From Staphylotrichum longicolle (Eukaryota > Ascomycota > Sordariomycetes > Sordariales > Chaetomiaceae): a DNA stretch of 64,000 nt. How positions within the stretch are numbered: the stretch's first letter is position 1; each line of letters begins with the position of its first letter. Where the stretch lies: positions 2,356,001 to 2,420,000 of the forward strand of contig JAHCVI010000004.1 of assembly GCA_019096155.1 (NCBI GenBank). The letters run 5' to 3'. Both the position numbers and the translations under genes were made by a program. This document shows, piece by piece, positions 46,043 through 57,988 of this stretch. The notes beneath the pieces were generated by a model, which was not told where the DNA came from, did not search any database, and saw only the letters and a list, made by a program, of their open reading frames with translations.

Positions 46043-46864
46043 CGGTTTGCGACAGGGCGGAGGCAGGACGGTGAAATAGCAAAACGATACATGTTGGCCA
46101 GATCTCACATGGCAGCCGCCGCTGCATCTCTGGCCAGGGGGTTATAAGGTGCTATTAGAAACCGCAGGCTGAGAGTCCGTGAGCCGGCACCAGAAATATC
46201 CCCCCCCCATCAGTTGACCAACTTTGACACACCGCGGGGGACTGGAACCAAGCCGGCGCTGCCCTGCCGTGCCTGGAACGGAAAGGTGTCCGGAATGCTG
46301 CAAAGAGTAAAGAGTGTTGCAGCGGGCACTCGCCGAGTTATCCCCAGGACGGAGGGTTCAAAGGCCGGTAAAGGGTTGCTGCGGTCAAAATGCTACCGTT
46401 GATGGCAGGCACGTCTGTTGTCTCTTGATTCGCAACCCAAGAATTGACTTCCCGGACGGAAAGTGCAGACGAGCCACGCTTTTTTGGCGTGTTGGCGAGG
46501 TGACTGCGATTTTGACAGGCCACAAATCCACTCCATCCGAAACTAGAAGGCGGTCAAAGACCCCTGCGCCTGGAGGAAGACGGGATGACTCCGCTCACCC
46601 CATAACCAAAAAAGACCGTACACCCGGACGGGACTTGAGGCGTCGCGATGTTTCTTAGGTTTTGATTACGCTGGATCTAATTCCAAAATAATGTCAAATG
46701 AAAGTCCTTCAGAAAGAAAAAGAGGAAGAAAAGGATCTAATAATCTTGGATTCCATATCGCTTTCTCTCATCAAGGATTCAGGCTTTCTCAGTCTCTTTG
46801 CTTGCTTTTGGTAAGAGATGGGGTTGTTGCAATTTTAGTGATTTTGGTGGACGCCTTTTTCTGT

Positions 46865-46907
46865 TCAGAAGGAGTCAGAAGGAGTCACCAGGAGTCAGAA
46901 GGAGTCC
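46865..46907 (+). repeat. 10-bp tandem repeat carrying GAGTCA cores
   Basis: The unit GGAGTCAGAA starts at 46871, 46881, 46891 and 46901, with variation in the second and fourth copies. Three copies carry GAGTCA (TGACTC on the other strand) at 46872, 46882 and 46892. The cores are therefore one helical turn apart. The array is 283 nt upstream of the eIF3i start and about 1.1 kb upstream of C1-THF synthase. Confidence 0.85.
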
Positions 46908-47189
46908 GCTGCAAACAAGGTGGGCTCGGTGGGGCAGGAATCGCCCCGCGATGGCGGGTGGGTGGCCTATCGGCGCCGCGCACAATCTGACGGCGGAAAA
47001 ATTACTGGGCGTCCAAATCATTCCGGCGAAGAAAGCAACGCCCTGAAAGAGAACCGCGCCCCGCAGTAGCTCGCAGAAACGACCCGGCCCTGATATCCTG
47101 CATTTGCTCTGCGGAGAACGACAAAAAGACCCTCGAAAGATACCCAGTCTAGCAAAACACAGTCTCGACCGACCGTCAATACCGCCACA

Positions 47190-48354
47190 ATGAGGCCCAT
47201 CCTGTTGGCGGGCCACGAGCGTGCCCTCACCCAGATCAAGTTCGTCGTCCCGGATGCTCGAGAGGAGCCTTGAGGTCTGTTTGGATCCCGCCTGCTCACC
47301 GTGCTCCAGATACAATGCCGACGGCGACCTCATCTTCTCTGTCTCAAAGGACCAAGTCATCTGCGTCTGGAAGTCGCACAACGGCGAGCGGCTCGGAACA
47401 TATCGCGGCCACCAAGGTGCCATCTGGACCATCGATGTCGACCCCACCTGCACCATCCTCGCCTCGGGCTCCGCTGACAACACAATCCGCCTCTGGGACA
47501 TCAAGACGGGCAAGTGCCTCAAGACATGGGACTTCCCGACGGCCGTCAAGCGCGTCGAGTTCAACGAGGACGGCACAAAGTTGCTGGGTGTGACGGAGAA
47601 GCGCATGGGGCACCTGGGCACCATCGTGGTGTTCGAGGTCAAGATCGACGTCGAGGCGGAGCAGACCGATGAGAAGGAACTGACGATTGTGTGCGAGGAG
47701 AGCAAGGCCACGGTGGCCGGGTGGAGCTACCTGAGCAAGTACATCATCGCCGGCCACGAGGACGGCTCTGTCTCCCAGTACGACGGCAAGACCGGTGACC
47801 TGATCTACAACATTCCGATCCACGAACTCAACCAGCAGATCACGGATCTCCAGTGGTCACAAGACCGGACATACTTTATCACTGCCTCAAAAGACAAGAC
47901 GGCCAAGGTATGCCCGAGAAAACCGCAGGAATTCAATCCTTGAGAGGCGCAGACGAGAGACTAACACACACTCTCCCAGCTCATCTCCGCCAAGGACCTC
48001 GAAGTGCTCAAGAACTACCCCTCCGATACGCCCCTCAACAGCGCGACCATCACGCCGAAGAAGGACTTCGTCATCCTGGGCGGTGGCCAGGCCGCCATGG
48101 ACGTCACAACGACCGCCGCCCGCCAGGGCAAGTTCGAGGCGCGCTTCTACCACAAGATCTTCGAGGACGAGATTGGGCGCGTGCGCGGCCACTTCGGCCC
48201 GCTCAACACGGTCGCCGCCGACCCGACGGGCAAGGGCTACGCCAGCGGCGGAGAGGACGGCTACGTGCGCGTGCACGCCTTCGACAAGGGCTACTACGAC
48301 TTCATGTACGAGGTGGAGAGGGAGAGGCAGAACAGGCTAGCGGCCACTGCTTGA
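47190..48354 (+). CDS. tif34: eukaryotic translation initiation factor 3 subunit I (WD40)
   Basis: The three exons are 47190-47239, 47310-47907 and 47980-48354, giving 1023 nt and 340 residues. eIF3i is a seven-bladed WD40 subunit of eIF3 that works with eIF3b and eIF3g in scanning. The start MRPILLAGHERALTQIKYNADGD is diagnostic and is completed across the first intron. Repeats are visible as VWKSHNGERLGTYRGHQGAIW, ASGSADNTIRLWDIKTGKCL, AGHEDGSVSQYDGKTGDL and the last, GPLNTVAADPTGKGYASGGEDGYVRVHAFD. The first intron begins GTTCGT, a less usual donor. The length matches the family (about 340). Confidence 0.95.
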
Positions 48355-49065
48355 GGAAAAGAGGTTGCTGTGGTTTGATGGTGGTTCGGCATTTACAATG
48401 GCGTTCAGGGACACAAGCTTGGGCCGGCGGATCAAGGGTGAGAGGATGAAAGCGGGGAGGACCCTCTCTTTTACTTTGGAAGAAAAAACATTGGTTCTTC
48501 GCCCAGGTACTCTGGTTTGCTACGTGTGGCTCGGTCCTGCGTGCTCCTCCGTTGGGATGCGGATACCCCTTCATTAGCTTGTCTTTCCAACTGTTCCCGC
48601 CACTCTTGGTTTCGTGATCAATGAGTTGGTAACCGTAAGGAAGGCACTCGTTCCAGCATGCCTGACCTGAACACCTACAGAAACGGCAGACAACATGATA
48701 TTGTGCTCAACGCTACCTAGAGCTATTCTCCTATTATCCCTCACGAGACTTGTGTATCATCTGCAACGAGTCCATGAGCAAAGAAAGCGGGTTGGTCTGC
48801 GCTCCTCCAAAGCAAGTCACCGGAACGCCCCCCTCCATCCTCCCTTCTCTAGCACCCCGAATTTGTTTAAGCCCAACCCCCGTCATGGCAAAAGCTTCGT
48901 GTGCCACTCGAAAAGGGGGAAAAAGAAAACACAGCTGAACTCTGAACAGAAGAGAAAAGAAAGCCGCCCCGGCTGACATGTCAAATCATCAACCACTCTA
49001 TCCCAGTCAAGTTGGTACTCCTCGAATCCCACAAGACACAACCAACCATTTTGTGATGCCCACAT
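48355..49065. other. convergent 3' spacer between eIF3i and ISWI
   Basis: This stretch of 711 nt lies between convergent genes, and no feature beyond the presumed 3' untranslated regions is seen. Confidence 0.55.
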
Positions 49066-52000
49066 CTATTTCTTCTTGCCCTTGGACTTGGACTTTGAGC
49101 CAGCGGCAGCCGAGTTGTTAGACGCAACACTGGACGCCCGCGAGGGGGATGTCGAGTTGGCCTTGCTGCCCGTCGCTGACTTTACATTGTCAAGAGCCTT
49201 ATTCTGCAGGACTTGTTAGTTTCACGAAAAAGAGATTGATCGCACATAAAAAAAAAATGGGATGCTCACCTTGACACCATTCGCCTTGGTCTTCTTCTTG
49301 GCCGGGGCCAAGCCGAGGATGCTATCCTCATCATTCTCGTCGTCATCCAGCTCCCTCTTGGACTTGCCGTTCACGCCATTCGCCTTGGTCGTGTTGACGT
49401 CCTCAAACTCCTTCACGACCGTGGTGAGCAGCGTGTTGCAGCGACGGCCGAGCTCGGTCGGAGTCCGGCTCAGGAAGAACCAGTCGAACCGGAAGAGCGG
49501 GCTCTCCCGGATCTCGTCGCGGATCTTCTCGTAGATGCCCTCCGAGTCCACGCCGTACTTGTCCAACAGCACGAGCAGGAACCGGTCCTCCTCTTCCGTG
49601 TACACTTTCTTGTTGGTGGTCGAGACAGAGTAGCTGATCTTGAGCTGCTGCAGCGGCACGCGGTACTGGCTCATCTTCTTGCGCAACATCTTGCGCTGGT
49701 GCTCAATCTTGCGCATCCGCTCCTCGCCATCCTCGATGATCTTGATATACTTGTTGTAGTCGGCAATCTCGGAGTACCGTTGCCAAAACACCTTGGCGTA
49801 TGCCTTGACTTCTTGGGCCGTCTTGCTGTCGACCTCCAGAGCAATCCCCTCGTAGTCATGCCGCCCATACCGCCCAGAGCCGTTGATGAACTGCTGGAAA
49901 TCACGACGGTTCCAGTCGCCGAACCCTTGCTGGGCAAGCTTCTGCTTCTCCTCCTGCTCTTCCTCAGTGAGAGGCGTAGCAGTGTCAATCTCCTGCTGGT
50001 CAAGCTGCCTTTCCGACTCGCGGTCCGAGAGAGTTTCCTCGTCGCCTTCCGCAAGAGGGACCTTGTACCCAATCTCCTTGCGATAATACGCAGTCTCCCT
50101 ATCCTGCAGGTCACGGAGCCGCGGGGGGTAAAACTGGTAGTCGTGGACCGGTACTTGCTTGGGAGCACGGGGTGCTTTCGGCTTTACATCGGCCGTCCGG
50201 CCTCCGGTGTGCAATGCCTGCTTGTAGTACTTGTCGATGGAGTAAATCTGCTCCTTGCGCTCGCGCTTGGCCGGATTGATCCAGTTGATGCCAATATCCT
50301 TCTTGCGTGCGGCAAAGTCCTCTCCGTTCCATTCGTACGCCGACTCCGAGGTGAACTTCTGGAGGTCGTCGATGCCGAGTTTCTCGTATCTGGCGTTGAG
50401 CTCTTTGGTGCGCGTCTCACCGGCCTGCAGAATCGCGTCGATATCGTCATCATTCAGATCCACGCCCTTGTCTGCCAGCGCTCCGAAGGCACCCTTTGAC
50501 TGGAACACCTTCTCCGCGCCGTGCTGGATCATGGAAAGCAGCTCGTCCTTGTTGGCAGCCGCCTTGGCGGCCGCTTGAGCACGGCCTTGTTGGATAACGA
50601 GTTGGTCGAGTCGCAACTTCTGCGCCGCGCGCTCCAGAACTTTCTCCTCGATTGCGTTGTCGGTGACAAACCGATACACAACCACCTGTTTCGTCTGGCC
50701 GATACGGTGAGCTCGGTCCATGGCCTGCAAATCGGCCTGCGGGTTCCAGTCGCTGTCATAGAGAACGACAATATCAGCCGTCGTCAAGTTGATGCCGAGG
50801 CCGCCAGCTCTGGTCGTCAACAGGAAGATGAACTTCTCCGAGTCCGGCTTGTTGTACTCGTCGATTGCGGCGATACGATCCTCATGGGCCGTGCTACCGT
50901 CGATACGGCAGTATTTGTAACCTCTGAACACGCAGTAGTCCTCCAGAATATCGAGCAGACGGCTCATCTGAGAGAAGATGAGAACGCGGCTGCCCTGCTT
51001 CTGCATCCTCTTCAGCAGCTTGTCGAGGACGATCATCTTGCCAGCGTTGTCCACCAGATGCTCGTCAGTCGTGTAAGGCGGGCCCGGCTCGGCGCCTTCG
51101 AAGAGGTAAGGGTGGTTGCAGCACTTCCGCAGCTGCATGACGATGTTGAGCAGCCGCGTCTTAGACTCGCGCTTGCCGCCGGCTCCGTTGACCGCATCGA
51201 TATCTTTCTCCAGGATCTTCTGGTACCATTTGACCTGCATCTCCGACATGCCGATGTAGACATTGACCTCCTTCTTGGGAAGCAGGCTCTTTTCCACGTC
51301 ACTCTTGACACGGCGAAGCAAGAACGGCCGCAAAACACGGTGCAATTGCTGGACAACGGTGTCTTGGTCGCGATCCTGACCCGAGAACCACTGGTCGAAA
51401 GCCTCCGAGTCTCCAAAGACATCGGGAAGCAGGAAATTGAGGAGCGCCCAGAGTTCGTGCAAGTTGTTCTGCAGAGGTGTGCCGGTGATCAGGAGGCGGT
51501 TCCTCGAGTTGAACATGCGAATGACCTGAGCAAGCGACGACTCCTCGTTTTTGATGCGGTGCGCTTCGTCGATGATGATGTACTCCCAGGCAAACTTCCT
51601 GAGGTGGGCCTTCTCGCGCAGAATCATTTCGTAGCTGGTGACGCAGACGTCGAAGTTCTCATCCACCAGCCGGTCGTTGATAAGTTGGTTGCGCTCCTCC
51701 TTCGCGCCCTGCAGAACGAGCACGTTGACGTCCGGAGTCCATTTCGCAAACTCTCGCTTCCAGTTGTCCAGCGTCGACTTCGGCACAATAACCAGGTGAG
51801 GACCCGTGATTCCCATGATGTGACGCAGATAGCCCAAGAAGGAGATGGTCTGCAGAGTCTTGCCCAAACCCATTTCGTCGGCAAGAATTCCCGAGATGCC
51901 GTTCTCATGGAGGGAGATCAACCAGTTCAGACCGGCGATCTGGTAGTCTCTCATAGTGCCGTGGATAAAGGCAGGCGAATCGCGAAAGACAGTCTCAGCG

Positions 52001-52660
52001 GAGCCACCGTGCTTCTCGTCCTTGAGCAACTCAGCATCTTCTTCGGCTTCGGTCCGGCGGCGTCTCTCGCTAGTAGCACCGCCCTGGCGACCACCACCCT
52101 TTTTCTGCTTGGCTGCCTCCTCGTTCTGGCGGTCGATCTCGGCCATGATATCGCGTATCTTGGGGTCTGGGTTTGTCTCGATGAAGTGGCGAAATAGGTC
52201 GGTCAGACCAAGCAGGTATCGGAATCGGCGGAGCGTGTCATCCTCCTGTTCACAAGTCAACTTCGATTCATCCATCAGAAGGTGAATTCTGTGACCCACC
52301 TTTGATTCGCCCAGCCGGTCGTGCTTCTTGCCAAAGATACTCCTACGCAACTGATTGGCTTCTGAGCGCCTCTTGCGGCCATCGGCGATGGGTTCGCCAA
52401 CTACGCTGCTGGCAGTGGTGTTGGGGTTCGTGTCGGAATCGGTGTAGTCGGGGGTTTCGTCGACATCCTGAGGGAATGGGATTGACCGGTCAGCGAATCT
52501 GCTTTCCACCGCCGACAAACCAGCGAGCGCATGAGCGGCGGGTGCGCGCGCAGTGTAGACTTACCATTTCGTCGGTTGGCTGTAACTGGTGAGACGGTTC
52601 AGGCGCATCGGGCATTGACGCGTCAGTGTCGTTGCCGTTCTGCCGCGATCGGGGGACCAT
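49066..52660 (-). CDS. ISWI-family chromatin-remodelling ATPase
   Basis: The four exons, in coding order, are 52660-52565, 52467-52300, 52245-49270 and 49203-49066, giving 3378 nt and 1125 residues. ISWI enzymes slide and space nucleosomes. The spliced N-terminus reads PTDEMDVDETPDYTDSDTNP. The Snf2 ATPase shows the P-loop ILADEMGLGKT near residue 206 and the DEAH box IIDEAHRIKNEESS near 313. The helicase C part includes RAGGLGINLTTADIVVLYDS and QAMDRAHRIGQ. After it come HAND, SANT (GFGDWNRRDFQQFINGSGRYG, near 860) and SLIDE (YTEEEDRFLLVLLDKYG onward, near 966). The intron at 52246-52299 is 54 nt and stop-free, so the gene also reads through unspliced. Splicing restores GESK joined to EDDTLRRFRYLLGL, as expected. 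The short last exon ends in a Lys/Ser tail. Confidence 0.93.
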
Positions 52661-54126
52661 GGTGGCTGTGATGCCCTCCGTCGAGGGCCGGGCTGCGGTA
52701 CGGTACGCGACTTAGACGCGCTTCCTCGTGCGTGTAAGTGGTAAAGTGGTTGCGCGTGGCGAGCAGGGGGTTCCTAATTGCTCGGCAAGATTTGGGTGAT
52801 GGTTGTCCACCTCGTGGCTGCGATTCGCGACGAGAACGAGGAAGGGTCGGAGGAAGGCGGTTGAAGATGGGTGGGTGCTGGGCAGGGTGCGAATTTCTGA
52901 GGTTGAGGAACCCCAAAAAGGGCCAAACCGCGTCCCCAGCCAATCACAGCCGGCACACGGCGGAGGGGATTAAACGGCGGCCGACTCGGGGGTCCTGCTA
53001 CAGAAAATGGATGACCGGGACAAACCTCGCGGTTGGTAATGACAGCACCGAAGTGTTTTCCAGACCAGTTTCATTCCTTGCAGTTTTATACTACCGAGAA
53101 AAAGCAAGAAATTTGTAGTTCAGAGACACTTCTCGATTGCACAGACTCGTAGACGCAGTAACCAAGATTTCTATGTGTAGCGTCATCCTGGTCCACGGAG
53201 CCGGGCGAGCCCTCACTGTGGAATGGAGCAACAAGAAATATCCTGGGGTGATCGCGCTTCTTGCTTGAAACCCGTTCTCTCATATCAAGAAGACTTCTGA
53301 AACTATGTTTTGGGAAGATATCTATCTGCCTTTTCCCCTCGACTCGACATTGCCTCACCTCCAGACTCAAGCCGTGATCGTCTGTGTCTCTTGCGCTCGT
53401 TTTCCGATGATTTGTTTTCGCAGTTTAGAGTTCTTTTCTTCTTTACTTTATTCTCAACTTGGGAGACTTTCCAATGACCTGAGCCATTACATTCTCTTTC
53501 TGGTAGTCACGTTGGAAAAGTAAAGTAGTTGGGTTGGGCAATTGGGGCAACTTACAGCCAAAGCTGGATGATTAGGTAAGCCATCCTTTTTCATGACGAC
53601 CTGGAAGGCGACGAACACGTGTGGTGCCCCACAGGTCATCGTGACCGGACATTTGACCAATCAGCCCCCTATTGCTGCTTCCAGGTTCTTTCCTTCGTCC
53701 CAGCACAGATGACAACACACAGCGAACCCGGGGAACGCAGCTCGTTTCGAAACACATGCGAGGGCCCAAGCCCAACATCCTGCTTGAGCAAGACTACACA
53801 CGACACTCTTTCTTCAAGGCTTGCGGCAGCAGCACACAAAACCTATATTCCTCGTCCCCGGCTGCAGTCTCGACTCTCAAAGAACCCAGACCGTCCCCCA
53901 CTGCAACCAAGCTCCAGGGTCGTCTCCGCCCTGGCCCACATTCATCACCCGGGCACCTGTCGGCTTAGTGAAAACCCCTCAATCGGTCGGCTGCCCGTCG
54001 AGACCCTTTTCCACGGCATTCGACAGCTAGCGAAACCAACGTCACCGGACGACATAAACTGCCGGGCCATCTCCTAGCCTCCCCAGATCACCACCGCGCT
54101 TCTCACGTCAGCCTGGCCCCGTCGAA
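52661..54126. other. divergent promoter of ISWI and the TAPR1-like gene
   Basis: This spacer of about 1.5 kb contains only short shadow frames, and I found no RNA gene or repeat. Confidence 0.5.
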
Positions 54127-54861
54127 ATGAGCGCCGACTCCAACGAGCTTCTCGACGCCTTCAAGGCCGCTGCCCTGTCGGTAACAAAGCTTTATAAGAC
54201 GTCAGCTCAGGCCCAAGCAAAGTCGCGCGCGGATGGCTACCAGGACTGCCTGGAAGACCTGCTCTCGTTCTTGGACCGAGAGCACCTTGGGTTGCAAGAT
54301 GGCGAGGGACAGAAGATCCGCAAGTGGGTGATGGACCGGACAGAAGGGCGAGATGCGACATCCCCGCCACTCGAAAGCGACGACGAAGCAGAAAGATCCG
54401 ATGCGCCAGTTCTATCATCACCACAAATGCAGCGTGCCACCCCCGCCGCGGTACAACACCTTCGGGACAAGGGCGAACTTTTGACGAGGGATTCCTCAGC
54501 GCCCCCTATCCTCACGACGGTGCCCGTCCCGCCCAGCCCTGCGGTGGAGGAGGTTGACATCGTTGTCCCCTCGCAAGAAACGTTCAACTTTCAAGCATCT
54601 CATCCTTATCCTCACGACGAAGCCCTCCGGCTCGCCAACCTCAATCTCTCGGACCCTCAAACAATCAGCAACTCGAATACGCGGACGCCGCGGAGTGGAA
54701 GGAACAGGAACGGGCGGACAGGGCCCAGGACATCGCTGGGGAGAGGGGCCGGGCAAAAACGGAAAGTGAACTTGGCCGAGATCTTCGACCTGGGCAGCCT
54801 GGACCAAGGGAACGGCAGGGACATGTTTGGAAGCGGGGGCAAGCGGAGCCGGTTCACATGA
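54127..54861 (+). CDS. TAPR1/HAPSTR1-like conserved protein
   Basis: An intronless gene of 244 residues. The N-terminal 60 residues are helical and well defined: LLDAFKAAALSVTKLYKTSA, then QAKSRADGYQDCLEDLLSFLD. This resembles the C16orf72/HAPSTR1 (TAPR1-like) family, whose animal member is a stress-response partner of the ubiquitin ligase HUWE1. The rest is low-complexity and disordered, with acidic and Ser/Pro patches, and ends with a basic patch (RTPRSGRNRNGRTGPRT) and GGKRSRFT. The ATG has good context (GAAATGAGC). The family link is from the helical motif and is moderate; the gene itself is convincing because of its composition and uninterrupted length. Confidence 0.75.
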   Translation: MSADSNELLDAFKAAALSVTKLYKTSAQAQAKSRADGYQDCLEDLLSFLDREHLGLQDGEGQKIRKWVMDRTEGRDATSPPLESDDEAERSDAPVLSSPQMQRATPAAVQHLRDKGELLTRDSSAPPILTTVPVPPSPAVEEVDIVVPSQETFNFQASHPYPHDEALRLANLNLSDPQTISNSNTRTPRSGRNRNGRTGPRTSLGRGAGQKRKVNLAEIFDLGSLDQGNGRDMFGSGGKRSRFT

Positions 54862-56850
54862 CGACTCTACCCAGTGTCGCACACGATGCCTTGATCCACG
54901 AGGCCGTTGGCGGGTTTCTTTTTGCGGGAGGAATGGGAGGCTTTTTCTTGCATTGCATTGCGTCGCATTCCTGGGAGCGCATGGGCACGGGCACGGGCAC
55001 GGATTTTGACGACTACCGGCACCTGGGGAGGATTAGGGCAGGAGGCGGGGCATCACCTAGATGGAGCATATCGGGGCGTTTACTTGATACCACGCAAGAC
55101 GACATGTTATCGTTTTTTCAGTTTTGTATGTAGACACGGGCTTGGTTTTGGAGTCGCTTTCTCCCCCCGATATAGTCATTCAACAAACACTCGACTATTG
55201 GTCTCTGGGAGGAGGCAAGCAAACCCACAAGAAGCACCCGTGCCCAACCTGTCTCTGCGTTCAATGTCGGGCTTGCTGGCGTGTGCATGTCTGATCATGC
55301 TTGGAGCAAGAACGGTAGGAAAGCTTAGAACTGACTACACCTGGAGGGCTATGGCTCCTTGTTGACGACGAAGAGCCTAGCTCTCCCAACAGTATTCGGT
55401 AGGCAGAGAAGTGGCAGTAGCACCCCTCAACACCTCCCTCCAGCAACCCGTTCAAGATCCGGTAATGTAACAAGGCCACACGGCGGAAGGGTGGAAGAGC
55501 CAGCTCGAAGATCATGACACGGACACGTACCTTATCCTAAGAGTTCCTGTTGCTCTCTCCTTGTCCGCGGACCAACTGTCCTGCATCTGTCTCATTGGGT
55601 CCCACCCACTCGGGGAGGCAGCTTGATGTCGGATCCTTGCGTGTGTGTGTGCAGGTGCTTTTGATATGTCTCGAACCGCTCGACCACGACTTCGTCATCA
55701 CTTGCTTTGTTGTAGAGACGTGTCCTGAGCTCTGACCCCGTCGAAGCGCTGTCCGACGATCTGTTGTGGACCTGTTGGGATGGATGTTTTTGTTGGCGGG
55801 GGGAGCATCCGTGATACGGGAACTGCGCACTGCGAGGAGGCATGTTTGGTGGCAGGTTAGTGCGATGATTGACACAAGAAGTCCAGGATGGGCTTCACAA
55901 GGTGCATGCAAATGTCTGCAGATGTCAGCAGGATGGCTGAGTATGAGTGGAGGTCCATCGCCCCAAGACGCCCCGTAGGCAGTGCCTTTTGCATGAATAC
56001 GAAGATGCACGCTGGGATCTCGGAATGCAAGTGGTGAGCTTGGCATGAAGCTTGCATTTGGGGTTGCATCTTGGGCCTGCAAGCCCGGGCCAGTCCGTCC
56101 GAGGATGTGCGAGGATGTGCGGACGGCCAATCATGTGGGGCCGCGGCATGGTTTTGTGGGGCTGACGCACGCAGGGGTCCGGCCACTCCCAGAGACCCAG
56201 ACAGGCGAGTTGGGTGGACGCGGCACCGCGTTTTATTTACAGAAATTTGCCCTCTGAAGCCATCACGATGCCGCAGCCGACTCAACACCAATAACTCCAC
56301 GCATGGTGTGCTGGCCGCTTCCATTGGAACACGAGCCATCCTGCCACCGTGGGCACGGCTTTTTGAGCAAGATGCTCAACCGGGCAGCACGCACTGGACG
56401 CCACTGGGCGAAATGCTGGATTGGAGAAGTCCGAGCTAGCAAGGGCGTTGAGGTGGGCCGCCCCGAGATCTGGAAGAATCGGTGCCACCGTTCCCCCCAA
56501 AACAGGCATGGGGCAGACGCCATGCCCATGTTGGTCGGCTAGCGTGCCTTTCATTTCCCCATCGTCCATTCTTGAAGCGACCGCTGCCCACCTGCCGATC
56601 TCCTCACCTGTTGCACCTGCTTTCCACCTCAGACACTCGTTCCCCATTGTTGTTGCTGTTGCTGACGCCCGTTGCCGTTGCCGCGTGAGACTCACCCCAT
56701 TCCATGCCCCGTGCGTGTTGACATTGGGACCCTATATTAATTTTTATACCGACACAAAAGATCCCGATCAGCCGTTCTCTCGCTCATCCTACGCCCGTCT
56801 TTACCGCTTCTACCCCGTATCGCATTCTTGTGCACGACGTTTAGTTTAAA
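54862..56850. other. intergenic spacer before the GPI-protein gene
   Basis: This spacer of about 2 kb contains several overlapping frames of up to 197 codons with no recognisable domain. A TATA-like element sits near its right end. No RNA gene was found. Confidence 0.5.
56733..56740 (+). promoter_or_regulatory. TATA-like element upstream of the GPI-protein gene
   Basis: TATATTAA lies about 110 nt upstream of the ATG at 56851, in a local AT-rich island. The spacing suits a strongly expressed cell-wall gene. The assignment is by pattern only. Confidence 0.45.
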
Positions 56851-57504
56851 ATGAAGGCCTTTCTGTTCCCCCTCGCCGTCTTGGCCTCGTCCACCATGGC
56901 CCAGACCACGTCTACTTGCGGCGCCGACTACATCGTCGACGCTTGTCTCGAATCCGAGAACTCGAAGCTCGCGAAGTGCACAGACACCGACTACGAGTGC
57001 AAGTGCAACCAATGGATTAACATCATGACGTACGGGCACCCCCTCCCCCCCTAGGCCTCACATTTCCGTCCTGTCTGGTATGTTTTCGCTAACACGTGCT
57101 CGGCCGAACACAGCTGCTACAACAACTGCCCCAACGACCCCCGGCAGTGTGAGTCAACTTCCCCCATAGTCTCCTCCTCGTCATGTGCCCTTCCTGTGCT
57201 AACTTCCCTTCTAGTCTCTGCCGGCGGCCAGCGCGACATCTTCTGCGGCTACGCGAGCCAGTTCCCCTCCAACAAGGCCACCACCGTCGCCGTCACGCAG
57301 ACGGGGACAGCGACGGCCGCGCAGAACACCCAGAACGCCAACACCAACGAGAAGGCTACGTCTGCCACGGAGACGGCCACCGGCAGCGGCACTGCCACCG
57401 CCACTGGCGCCGGTGCGACCAAGACCAACAACGCTGCTGACCTCGCCCTTAACGCTGGCGGCGTCTTGGCTGCGGTTGCCGGTGTCGCTGCCTTTGTGCT
57501 CTAA
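56851..57504 (+). CDS. GPI-anchored Ser/Thr-rich cell-surface protein
   Basis: The three exons are 56851-57029, 57114-57148 and 57215-57504, giving 504 nt and 167 residues. A signal peptide opens the protein (MKAFLFPLAVLASSTMAQ). A cysteine-rich module follows, with TSTCGADYIVDACLESEN, KCTDTDYECKCNQWINIMTC, YNNCPNDPRQ and then FCGYASQFPSN. A Thr/Ala/Ser-rich stalk suitable for O-mannosylation leads to a hydrophobic tail (LALNAGGVLAAVAGVAAFVL) that fits a GPI-addition signal. The small residues near NNAAD just ahead of the tail are candidate attachment sites. The cysteine spacing is not the classical eight-cysteine CFEM pattern. A surface or wall location is inferred; the molecular role is unknown. 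Confidence 0.85.
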
Positions 57505-57988
57505 GTGGATCTGAGTGTGGACAGGCCAAGGCACGAGAGTCAAGGTTCGGACGGAGGTTCAAAGGACGGCTTGCATGTGCTGGAGTTTGTGGAAGGACAG
57601 GCAGCAAACCGCCAAAGCCATGGAACGCCAAAACTGGTTCGGAACAGGACACACCAGCCAGGACCCCGGAGGCTGAGTTTCCAACTAATCATTAATTTTA
57701 GAGCTGAAGCGAGGCTAATTAGTAATGCTACGCGTGTGTTGTCTGCCATGATAGTGGAAGTCAACTGGAAGTGGAGGACCATGCCATGTGCAGAACGTAA
57801 AGTCCCGGGAGAAAGCTATTGGCGAAGATCCGAGCAGGAGCGGGATGTGCTGATACCACGAACTCGACCTGTCTGGACAACACTTTCACCAATCACAGAC
57901 ATTGGACGACAAATCACGATCAACTAGGTACTTTATTGACATCAGACTAGTCACACTAACATCCCTATCTTTACTACCCACCACCACC
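57505..57988. other. convergent 3' spacer
   Basis: This stretch of 484 nt lies between the GPI-protein gene and the small minus-strand gene, and no feature is seen. Confidence 0.5.

Larger units (their letters stand above)
45746..47189. other. divergent promoter of C1-THF synthase and eIF3i
   Basis: This stretch of 1444 nt contains seven TGACTC/GAGTCA cores and two separate 10-bp tandem repeats, described individually. No coding or RNA gene is supported. Confidence 0.6.

Noticed and set aside
50521..52197. 558-codon frame antisense to the ISWI gene
   Set aside because: It lies wholly over the conserved ATPase and shows no domain. Long antisense frames are expected opposite GC-rich coding DNA.
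55537..56130. 197-codon minus-strand frame in the spacer before the GPI-protein gene
   Set aside because: No domain, no typical composition, and overlapping equally long frames on the other strand.
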